A stretch of DNA of 7,397 bases from DASRHY01 sp046765875 (GTDB lineage: Bacteria > Actinomycetota > Actinomycetes > Propionibacteriales > Kribbellaceae): the NCBI GenBank assembly GCA_046765875.1, contig JBKPSJ010000391.1, forward strand, positions 1 through 7,397, read 5' to 3'. This document shows, piece by piece, positions 1 through 5,827 of the stretch. The stretch's first letter is position 1. Every line of letters begins with the position of its first letter. The notes under the pieces are model-generated. The model was not told the DNA's origin. It did no database searches and saw only the letters and a list, made by a program, of their open reading frames with translations. A program made the translations under genes and the position numbers.

Positions 1-1384
1 CGGGCAGATAGTCGCCCACCAGCGTGCGGTGCCACCAGGCGCCGGTCTCGCGCCGCTCGGCCCAGGTCGTGTACCGGTACCGGTAGAACCGCGCACGTAC
101 GTACACCGGCGGTGCGTCCGGGAACGGGTTGTATCGCAGCAGCCCTAGTACGACCGGGTCGCCGGCCAGCAGCTTGCCGACGAGCGCTGGCAGCCAGGTG
201 GCGGCATACCGGCGCGATAGCGCGGCGAACCACATCAGCCAGTCCAGCCGCAGGTGGTACGGCGCGAACTGCCGGGGCAGCCTGCGTACATCACCGGGCT
301 TGCCGCGGAACTCGTACTCCAGCCACTCCACCCCGTCGGCCGATCCCTCCAGCACGACCTCGTGCCGTACCCGGGTCACCGAGCCGAACGCGCCGTAGGT
401 GTTCCCGAGGTGGAGCTTGTTGAACGAGGCGTTCATCAGCTGGTGCTTCGACAGCAGGTTGCGTGCCGGCCAGTAACTCAGGACCAGCATCGCGGCGGTG
501 AACACCAGCACCGGGACGACGTACGACAGCGGCGTCCCGCCCGAGCGGACCTCGAACGGCAACACGACAGACCAGAACGAGTCCGGCACCACCGACAGCG
601 CAAGGACGATCGCCGTCCAGTTCAGCCACGAGAAGTTCCCGCTCGTGACGAGCCATAGCTGGGTGACGATCATGATCCCGGCACAGATGCCCGACACCGG
701 CTGCGGAGCGAACAACCCGAACGGCAATACCAGCTGGGTCACGTGGTTGGCCGCGACCTCGGCGCGGTGCAGCGGTGTGGGCAGGTGGTGGAAGTACCAG
801 CTGAGCGGCCCGGGCATCGGCTGGGTCTCGTGGTGGTAGTACAGGCAGGTCAGGTCACGCCAGCACGCGTCGCCGCGCAGCTTGATCAGGCCGGCGCCGA
901 ACTCCAGCCGGAACAGCAGCCATCGCACGAGGATCAGCACCAGCAGCGGGGGAGCGACGTGGCTGTTGGCCAGGAACGCGGCCAGGAAGCCGGCCTCGAG
1001 CAGCAGTGACTCCCATCCGAACCCGTACCAGCGTTGGCCGACATTCACGATCGACAGGTACAAGGCCCACAGCACCAGCCACACCACGATCGCGACCGGC
1101 CACGGCAGCAGGTCGATGCACACGGCGACCAGGGCCGCCAGGACCACACCGGTCCAGGCGACCGCGGCGAAGAATCGGTCGGAGTAGTGCCAGTGGAACA
1201 GGCTCGGCGAATCCCGGAACCGGGTCCGGTCGAGGAACCGCGGGATCGGCAGCAGCCCGTCGGTCCCGAGCAGGCCGCGGAACTGCCGGGCCGCCGACCA
1301 GAACGCGACCACGTAGATGACGGCGATCCCGCGCTGGTAGAGCCACCGGCCCAGCTCGTAGCCCTCGGCTCCGAACCACTCCAC
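1..1384 (-). CDS. Lipase maturation factor family membrane protein (3' end cut by window edge)
   Basis: This is a polytopic membrane protein of the lipase maturation factor family (LMF1/LMF2-like, DUF1222). Vertebrate LMF1 helps lipases fold in the ER; I know of no established role for the bacterial members. The frame is open from GTG at 1384 to the left edge, giving 461 residues. Family hallmarks are GFGWESLLLEAGFLA (about 121-135), KLRGDACWRDLTCLYYHHET (168-187) and PYHLRLDWLMWFAAL (375-389). Hydrophobic segments lie at about 14-32, 70-92, 95-114, 124-139, 144-160, 215-245, 254-275 and 287-304, followed by a soluble C-terminal domain. The end at WWHRTLVGDYLP resembles the family's C-terminus, so probably only a few residues are missing. 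An in-frame TAG at 1394-1396 leaves GTG 1384 as the earliest start; the ribosome site is weak (GGCGG directly before it). It follows the ROK gene by 25 nt, suggesting cotranscription. The family call is firm; the substrate is unknown. Confidence 0.9.
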   Translation of the reverse strand, partial: MEWFGAEGYELGRWLYQRGIAVIYVVAFWSAARQFRGLLGTDGLLPIPRFLDRTRFRDSPSLFHWHYSDRFFAAVAWTGVVLAALVAVCIDLLPWPVAIVVWLVLWALYLSIVNVGQRWYGFGWESLLLEAGFLAAFLANSHVAPPLLVLILVRWLLFRLEFGAGLIKLRGDACWRDLTCLYYHHETQPMPGPLSWYFHHLPTPLHRAEVAANHVTQLVLPFGLFAPQPVSGICAGIMIVTQLWLVTSGNFSWLNWTAIVLALSVVPDSFWSVVLPFEVRSGGTPLSYVVPVLVFTAAMLVLSYWPARNLLSKHQLMNASFNKLHLGNTYGAFGSVTRVRHEVVLEGSADGVEWLEYEFRGKPGDVRRLPRQFAPYHLRLDWLMWFAALSRRYAATWLPALVGKLLAGDPVVLGLLRYNPFPDAPPVYVRARFYRYRYTTWAERRETGAWWHRTLVGDYLP

Positions 1385-1409
1385 CCGCCGACCCTAGGGC
1401 ACGTCCGCG

Positions 1410-2603
1410 TCAGACGACGACGTCCGCGGAGGCGGGCTCGGCGAGGCCGGCCAGCAGCCGTTCCTGGATCGCGCCCACACCCGAGCGCAGCGCGCCGAGC
1501 AGTACCGCGTCGCCGCTCACCCCGGTGACCGCGATCTCGGTGTCGAGCGGCGACCGGTCGGTCAAAGCGGCCACGACCTGGTTCCGCAGCGGCTCGCCGC
1601 CCGCCTGTCCGGACTCACCCGCCAGTACGATCAAGGGCGGGTCGAGCAGCGTCACCACGGTCAGGAGCCCGATCGCGATCCGGTCGGCGTACGCCCGGAT
1701 GAACGCGGCACCCTTGGCGGACTGGACCGCGTTCGCGACCAGGTCCGGCGGGGTTTCACCGCCGACACCGTGCTTGCGGCCGAGCCGGCGGACAGCGGGA
1801 CCGCCGACCAGGTCCTGGAAGTCCTTCGCCCGGGTCGGCCCGGCCGGCACCGGCATGTAGCCGACCTCGCCCGCGCTGCCGTGCGCGCCGCGCATCAGCG
1901 TGCCGCCCTGGTCGATCGCGAACCCGGTTCCCTCGGCGCCGAGCCACAGCATCGCGAAGCCGTCGGCCTGCTTGGCCACGCCGTACGCGCGTTCGGCGAT
2001 CGAGGCCAGGTTGACGTCGTTGTCTACCGCGACCGTGGTCCGCAGCCGGCTGCGCAGCCGGGCCTGCACACCCGGCCGGTCCAGCCCGGGCACGTCGACG
2101 TACCGGATCAGGTCGGCGTCACGGTCGGGCGACCCGGGTACGCCGATCTGGACCTGCAGCAGCCGCTTGCGCGGGACGCGGGCCTTCCTGGACAACTCCG
2201 CGACCATCTCGGCCACGGCGTCGACCGGGTCGGTCCTGCCGAAGGCAACCGACGTCTCCGATTCGGCCCGGACCTGGCCGGACAGATCGGCGATGGCACC
2301 GGCCAGCGACGGCTGCTGGGACTCGCCGACGTCGCGAACCGACAGCGCGACGGTGAACGCGACCCCGGGGTTGGTGGCGTAGATCGCCGCGTTCGGACCG
2401 GGCCCGCCGCTGACGTGACCGACGACGATCGCCAGCCCGGCGTCCTCGAGCCGGCGCAGCACCTCCGAGGCGGTCGGCTTGGACAGCCCGGTCAGCTCGC
2501 GCAGATCGCTGCGGGTCAGCGGGCCGCGCTCGAACAGGTGCGCCAGCACCGCGGTCTCGTTCATCGCCCGCAGCAGCCGCGAGGATCCAGCCGGTCGCCT
2601 CAA
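1410..2603 (-). CDS. ROK-family winged-helix transcriptional regulator
   Basis: This is a 397-residue regulator of the ROK (repressor, ORF, kinase) family. Such proteins usually bind operator DNA as oligomers and respond to a sugar or sugar phosphate. An N-terminal winged helix (about 12-62) contains TRSDLRELTGLSKPTASEVL and is followed by a ROK/actin-like ATPase fold. Seen there are VQIGVPGSPD (151-160), AVDNDVNLASIAERAYG (192-208) and LMRGAHGSAGEVGYMPVP (236-253). The phosphate-binding DxGxT motif expected near residue 85 is replaced by ALSVRDVGES. The ExGH histidine is Tyr249, and the CxCGxxGCxE zinc motif is absent. I infer a sensor with no kinase activity and possibly no zinc site. The TTG start at 2603 is chosen because GGAAAGG lies 7 nt upstream and it restores the usual pre-helix RLLRAMNE segment; the ATG at 2564 would cut into the DNA-binding domain. 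The open frame continues far upstream, antisense to the acyl-CoA synthetase, but is not coding there. It is divergent from that gene and probably autoregulates. The ligand is unknown. Confidence 0.9.
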   Translation of the reverse strand: MRRPAGSSRLLRAMNETAVLAHLFERGPLTRSDLRELTGLSKPTASEVLRRLEDAGLAIVVGHVSGGPGPNAAIYATNPGVAFTVALSVRDVGESQQPSLAGAIADLSGQVRAESETSVAFGRTDPVDAVAEMVAELSRKARVPRKRLLQVQIGVPGSPDRDADLIRYVDVPGLDRPGVQARLRSRLRTTVAVDNDVNLASIAERAYGVAKQADGFAMLWLGAEGTGFAIDQGGTLMRGAHGSAGEVGYMPVPAGPTRAKDFQDLVGGPAVRRLGRKHGVGGETPPDLVANAVQSAKGAAFIRAYADRIAIGLLTVVTLLDPPLIVLAGESGQAGGEPLRNQVVAALTDRSPLDTEIAVTGVSGDAVLLGALRSGVGAIQERLLAGLAEPASADVVV

Positions 2604-2610
2604 CGCAGTG

Positions 2611-2617
2611 CCTTTCC
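2611..2617 (-). promoter_or_regulatory. Ribosome binding site that fixes the TTG start of the ROK gene
   Basis: On the minus strand GGAAAGG is followed by the 7-nt spacer CACTGCG and then TTG at 2603. This is the best Shine-Dalgarno match near the 5' end of the regulator gene. It supports a protein beginning 13 residues upstream of the internal ATG at 2564. Confidence 0.65.
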
Positions 2618-2661
2618 GCGGGTCTTTACCGTCGTCAGAGAAGGTGACTAACGATATCGCG

Positions 2662-2686
2662 AAGAGCCGGTGCCGCTCCGGCGCTT
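2662..2686. promoter_or_regulatory. Imperfect inverted repeat in the divergent spacer (possible operator or leader hairpin)
   Basis: The arms AAGAGCCGG (2662-2670) and CCGGCGCTT (2678-2686) are inverted repeats matching at 8 of 9 positions around a 7-nt centre. The repeat lies midway between the ROK gene and the acyl-CoA synthetase, 34 nt before the GTG of the latter. It could be an operator for the adjacent ROK protein or a hairpin in the synthetase leader. A shorter perfect palindrome, CGATATCG, sits next to it at 2652-2659. I found no convincing -35/-10 pair in this 117-nt spacer; TTTACC (2625-2630) with TAACGA (2649-2654) at 18 nt is only a weak candidate for the plus strand. Confidence 0.35.
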
Positions 2687-2703
2687 GTGCAACCGACGCT
2701 GAC

Positions 2704-2709
2704 GAGGAG
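2704..2709 (+). promoter_or_regulatory. Ribosome binding site of the acyl-CoA synthetase gene
   Basis: GAGGAG lies 11 nt before the GTG start at 2721. A nested ATG at 2719-2721 lies 9 nt from the same site but is followed directly by TGA (ATGTGA), so ribosomes choosing it would stop at once. Only the GTG at 2721 opens the long frame, and no other start codon is available just upstream in that frame. Confidence 0.6.
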
Positions 2710-2720
2710 AGTCTGGCGAT

Positions 2721-4592
2721 GTGAGCAGCTATCGCGAGGCGTACCGGGCGAGCATCGGCGACCCGCGGCGGTTCTGGGAGTCCGCCGCCGACGAGGTCGA
2801 GTGGATGCGCAGACCGGATCGGATCCTCGACGACACCAACCCGCCGTTCTACCGCTGGTATCCCGGCGGCGAGCTCAACACGAGCGCGAACGCGCTCGAC
2901 CGGCACGTCGCGGCCGGCCGTGGCGACCAGGCCGCGCTGATCTACGACTCGCCGGTCACCGGGACCAGGCGCACCTACACGTACCGGGAGCTGCTCGACG
3001 AGGTCGCGAGCTTCGCCGGGGTGCTGCGCGTGCTCGGCGTCGAGAAGGGCGACCGGGTGGTGATCTACCTGCCGATGGTGCCCCAGGCGATCATCGCGAT
3101 GCTGGCCTGCGCCCGGCTCGGTGCCGTGCACTCGGTGGTGTTCGGCGGGTTCGCCGCGAACGAGCTGGCCGCGCGCATCGACGACGCCCGGCCGAAGTTG
3201 ATCGTGTCGGCGTCCTGCGGGATCGAGCCGACCCGGGTGGTCTCGTACAAGCCGATGCTGGATCGTGCCCTCGAGCTGGCGCAGTACCCGCCGGAGCGGT
3301 GCGTGATCCTCCAGCGCGAGCAGCAGCCCGCGGAGCTGACGCCGGGCCGCGACCTGGACTGGGCGACGCTGTCCGCCGATCCGGTCGACCCGGTCCCGGT
3401 CGCGGCGACCGACCCGCTCTACGTCCTGTACACCTCCGGTACGACCGGCAGGCCGAAGGGCATCGTCCGCGACAACGGCGGGCACGCGGTCGCGCTGCTG
3501 TGGAGCATGCGCAACGTGTACGACGTCCAGCCCGGCGACGTGTACTGGGCGGCCTCCGACGTGGGCTGGGTGGTCGGCCACTCGTACATCGTGTATGCAC
3601 CACTGTTGCTCGGGGCAACCACCGTGCTGTACGAGGGGAAGCCGGTCGGTACCCCGGACCCCGGCGCGTTCTGGCGGGTCGTGTCCGAGCACGGCGTGAA
3701 GGCGCTGTTCACCGCGCCGACGGCGTTCCGGGCGATCAAGAAGGAGGACCCGGACGCCCAGCACCTCGGCCGGTACGACGTGTCTTCGCTGAAGTATCTG
3801 TTCCTGGCCGGCGAACGGCTGGACCCCGACACGTACCACTGGGCCAGCGACAAGCTGGGCATCCCGGTGATCGACCACTGGTGGCAGACCGAGACCGGCT
3901 GGGCGATCGCCGCGAACCTGATGGGCCTGGAGCCGATGCCGATCAAGCCAGGCTCGCCGACGATGCCGGTGCCCGGGTACGACGTACAGGTGCTGCGTGC
4001 GACCGGTGAGCCGGCCGCCGCCGGCGAGGAGGGTGCGATCTGCGTGCGGCTGCCGCTCCCGCCCGGCACGCTGCCGACACTGTGGAACGACGACGAGCGG
4101 TACGTCTCCTCGTACCTGTCGGCCTTCGACGGGTACTACCTGACCGGCGACGGCGGGTACGTAGACGATGACGGCTATCTGTTCGTCATGGGGCGTACGG
4201 ACGACGTCATCAACGTGGCAGGGCACCGGCTGTCGACCGGCTCGATGGAGGCGGTGATCGCGGCCCACCCGGCGGTCGCGGAGTGCGCGGTGATCGGCGT
4301 GGACGACGCGTTGAAGGGCCAGGTTCCACGGGGGCTGGTCGTGCTCAAGGCCGGCGTCAGCGTCGACCCGGCCCAGCTTCGGGCCGAACTGGTCGAGCGG
4401 GTGCGCGACCAGATCGGGCCGGTCGCGGCGTTCAAGACCGTCGACATCGTGCCGGCGCTGCCGAAGACCCGGTCCGGCAAGATCCTGCGCAAGACGATGC
4501 GCGGAATCGCGGCCGGCCGCGACGAGCCGGTACCGTCCACCATCGAGGACGCCTCCGTGCTGGACGCGATCAGCGTGGTTCTCAAGAACTGA
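2721..4592 (+). CDS. prpE: Propionyl-CoA synthetase-type short-chain acyl-CoA synthetase (AMP-forming)
   Basis: This 623-residue cytoplasmic enzyme of the ANL superfamily activates a short carboxylate with ATP to an acyl-adenylate and then transfers it to CoA. The N-terminal ACS domain has YPGGELNTSANALDRHV (47-63). The P-loop YTSGTTGRPKG is at 227-237 and the adenylate-binding WWQTETGW at 387-394. The hinge region YLTGDGGYVDDDGY spans 473-486 and GRTDDVINVAGHRLSTGSME 491-510. The C-terminal catalytic lysine is K587 in SGKILRK, the residue typically acetylated by Pat-type acetyltransferases, so post-translational control is plausible. The double tryptophan points to a C2-C4 substrate. VRDNGGHAVAL after the P-loop, and GW plus NLMGLEPMPIKPGSPTMPVP after the TET motif, fit PrpE/ACSS3 better than acetyl-CoA synthetase. 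Length is normal. It is divergent from the ROK regulator, and no methylcitrate or methylmalonyl genes are in view. Propionate preference is inferred; acetate or butyrate use is possible. Confidence 0.9.
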   Translation: MSSYREAYRASIGDPRRFWESAADEVEWMRRPDRILDDTNPPFYRWYPGGELNTSANALDRHVAAGRGDQAALIYDSPVTGTRRTYTYRELLDEVASFAGVLRVLGVEKGDRVVIYLPMVPQAIIAMLACARLGAVHSVVFGGFAANELAARIDDARPKLIVSASCGIEPTRVVSYKPMLDRALELAQYPPERCVILQREQQPAELTPGRDLDWATLSADPVDPVPVAATDPLYVLYTSGTTGRPKGIVRDNGGHAVALLWSMRNVYDVQPGDVYWAASDVGWVVGHSYIVYAPLLLGATTVLYEGKPVGTPDPGAFWRVVSEHGVKALFTAPTAFRAIKKEDPDAQHLGRYDVSSLKYLFLAGERLDPDTYHWASDKLGIPVIDHWWQTETGWAIAANLMGLEPMPIKPGSPTMPVPGYDVQVLRATGEPAAAGEEGAICVRLPLPPGTLPTLWNDDERYVSSYLSAFDGYYLTGDGGYVDDDGYLFVMGRTDDVINVAGHRLSTGSMEAVIAAHPAVAECAVIGVDDALKGQVPRGLVVLKAGVSVDPAQLRAELVERVRDQIGPVAAFKTVDIVPALPKTRSGKILRKTMRGIAAGRDEPVPSTIEDASVLDAISVVLKN

Positions 4593-4594
4593 CC

Positions 4595-4641
4595 AAAAAC
4601 ACGACGCCCCGGTCGTTCCGCGGAACGACCGGGACGCCGTG
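4595..4641 (-). terminator. Intrinsic terminator of the sigma factor gene, in a convergent spacer
   Basis: The core is a perfect 26-nt palindrome (4608-4633; arm CCCGGTCGTTCCG). In minus-strand RNA the stem extends by eight more pairs, 4634-4641 with 4600-4607, two of them G-U wobbles. It is followed at once by five U residues (4599-4595). The stem begins 21 nt after the sigma gene's TAG. In plus-strand RNA the two wobbles become A-C mismatches and no U tract follows. It is therefore best read as a terminator for the minus strand, with the core palindrome perhaps also ending the acyl-CoA synthetase transcript. Confidence 0.85.
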
Positions 4642-4662
4642 GGCGTATCGGAACTGCGGCTT

Positions 4663-5622
4663 CTAGGCGGCCAGCGTCGAGTCGGCGATCTGGCGCAGCC
4701 GCGCCAGCGCCTCGCGCTCGATCTGGCGGACCCGCTCGGCGGAGATGCCGTGCACCGCGCCGATGTCGGCCAGCTTGGCCTGGCGGCCGTCGTGCAGGCC
4801 GTACCGGCGACGGATCACGTCCGCCGACCGCGGGTCGAGCTTGTCGACCAGGCTGAACAGCCCGGACCGGTCCGAGGCGTCCGCGACCAGCTCGTCCGGA
4901 CCCGGCGCGGTCTCGGCCGCGATCAGGTCGCCGAGCGAGGTCTCGCCCTCGTCGTCGATCGGGTTGTCAAGGCTGACGTGGTCGCGGCCGATCCGGATCA
5001 GCTCGGTCACCCGCTCCTCGTCGAGGTCGAGCTCGAGCGCAATCTCCTCGATCTCCGGCTCGCGGCCGAGCTTGCGCTCGAGCGTGCGCCGGGCCGCTCC
5101 CACTTGGTTGAGCTGCTCGACCACGTGTACCGGCAGCCGGACCACACGGGCCTGCTGCGCGATGCCGCGGGTGATCGCCTGCCGCACCCACCAGGTCGCA
5201 TACGTCGAGAACTTGAATCCCTTGCGGTAGTCGAACTTCTCCACCGCGCGGATCAGACCGGTGTTGCCCTCCTGGACCAGATCCAGCAGCGGCATCTGCG
5301 AACGCCCGTACCGCCGGGCGATCGAGACCACCAGCCGAAGGTTCGCCGTGACGAACCGCTGCTGGGCGCGACGGCCCTCGGCCGCCAGCCACTCCAGCTC
5401 TTCCCTGGTCGCATATTTCGGCGCGCCACCCTTGCGGCGTCCGACCCGGCCCTCTTCGAGGAGGTGCTCGGCGAGCAGGCCGGCCTCAACCGTCTCTGCC
5501 AGCTCGACCTCTTCCTCGGCTGTGAGCAGGGGAGTACGCGCGATCTCTTCGAGGTAGAGACCGACGCTGTCCTTGCCGTCGATGCCGTCGTCCGCAGAGC
5601 GGACTCGAACCGTACGAGCCAC
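4663..5622 (-). CDS. Group 2 sigma-70 RNA polymerase factor (HrdD/SigB-like)
   Basis: This is a 319-residue sigma factor that directs core RNA polymerase to promoters. Region 1.2 (about 18-50) contains SVGLYLEEIARTPLL. Region 2 (88-158) contains NLRLVVSIARRYGR, LLDLVQEGNTGLIRAVEKFD and FKFSTYATWWVRQAITRGIA. Region 3 follows, with the 3.2 finger DDEGETSLGDLI (223-234). Region 4 (about 255-315) contains RRRYGLHDGR and the -35 recognition helix-turn-helix ISAERVRQIEREALARLR. Region 1.1 of housekeeping sigma factors is absent and length matches the HrdD/SigB group, so it is probably a non-essential stationary-phase or stress sigma factor rather than the principal one. The GTG at 5622 is chosen because AAGGGAG lies 5 nt upstream and region 1.2 then starts where expected. 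The frame stays open to an ATG at 5814, but those 64 codons lack sigma-like sequence and overlap the candidate promoter. A basic, glycine-rich linker (RVGRRKGGAPK, 59-69) separates regions 1.2 and 2. Confidence 0.93.
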   Translation of the reverse strand: MARTVRVRSADDGIDGKDSVGLYLEEIARTPLLTAEEEVELAETVEAGLLAEHLLEEGRVGRRKGGAPKYATREELEWLAAEGRRAQQRFVTANLRLVVSIARRYGRSQMPLLDLVQEGNTGLIRAVEKFDYRKGFKFSTYATWWVRQAITRGIAQQARVVRLPVHVVEQLNQVGAARRTLERKLGREPEIEEIALELDLDEERVTELIRIGRDHVSLDNPIDDEGETSLGDLIAAETAPGPDELVADASDRSGLFSLVDKLDPRSADVIRRRYGLHDGRQAKLADIGAVHGISAERVRQIEREALARLRQIADSTLAA

Positions 5623-5651
5623 CGAAACTCCCTTCGTCGCTACAACGGGAG

Positions 5652-5678
5652 CAACGCTCGAGTGGGCTTCAAGATTCC
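5652..5678 (-). promoter_or_regulatory. Candidate ECF (SigR/SigH-type) promoter of the sigma factor gene
   Basis: On the minus strand GGAAT (5678-5674) is separated by exactly 18 nt from GTTG (5655-5652). This matches the GGAAT-N18/19-GTT consensus of the actinobacterial thiol-stress sigma factors SigR (Streptomyces) and SigH (Mycobacterium). A start site some 7-9 nt past GTT would give a leader of roughly 20-25 nt that contains the ribosome site of the sigma gene. From established knowledge, group 2 sigma genes such as hrdD and mycobacterial sigB are targets of ECF sigma factors. The match is short and could be chance, but position and spacing fit well. Confidence 0.5.
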
Positions 5679-5794
5679 AGTCAGAGTGCCCGATCAGCCT
5701 GAAGATTCCCTGAGATTTACCGGCCGTGCCGGTCATTCGCCCTCGGTCTGTGACCTGGGCTACACCGCAGCGGCCGCACCCGTTCCTCTTGAAC

Positions 5795-5812
5795 GCGCCG
5801 GTACCCCGGCGC
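5795..5812 (-). terminator. Hairpin after the oligopeptidase B gene, possible U-less terminator
   Basis: A perfect 7-bp GC stem (GCGCCGG/CCGGCGC) with a 4-nt loop begins 15 nt past the TAG of the oligopeptidase gene. No U tract follows on the minus strand (GTTCAAGAGG). GC-rich actinobacteria often have such tail-less hairpins behind genes, so it may end or attenuate the transcript before the sigma gene. Readthrough cannot be excluded. Confidence 0.45.
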
Positions 5813-5827
5813 ATTCCGCCGAAACAG

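Noticed and set aside
70..106. Short palindromic repeats of GTACCGGTACC and ACGTACGTAC type
   Set aside because: They lie inside the lipase maturation factor gene and come from a run of Tyr, Arg and Val codons (YRYRY, VYVRARF).
855..1379. Minus-strand open frame of 174 codons in another phase from the lipase maturation factor gene
   Set aside because: The lipase maturation factor frame carries all family motifs over the same bases; this one is rich in Arg, Pro and Ala and without motif.
1401..1428. Direct repeat of the 9-mer ACGTCCGCG with starts 19 bp apart at the end of the ROK gene
   Set aside because: One copy is in the last codons of the gene and the other in the 25-nt spacer; it is short and of common composition, with no sign of function.
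1770..2651. Plus-strand open frame opposite the ROK gene
   Set aside because: The minus-strand frame has a complete ROK protein; the plus product has no domain I recognise and is shadow-like in composition.
2604..4268. A minus-strand frame that stays open for 555 codons upstream of the ROK gene, antisense to the acyl-CoA synthetase, giving an apparent 952-residue protein
   Set aside because: The added part is rich in Arg, Val, Gly, His and Gln with no recognisable domain, as expected for the antisense of GC3-biased coding DNA. The ROK domain starts cleanly at the TTG with a good ribosome site.
5719..5733. Small hairpin ACCGG-N5-CCGGT in the sigma gene leader region
   Set aside because: A 5-bp stem of such sequence is expected by chance in GC-rich DNA, and it lies upstream of the candidate promoter.
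5623..5814. N-terminal extension of the sigma factor to an ATG at 5814
   Set aside because: The 64 added codons resemble no sigma region, lie over the candidate promoter, and lack the ribosome-site support seen at 5622.
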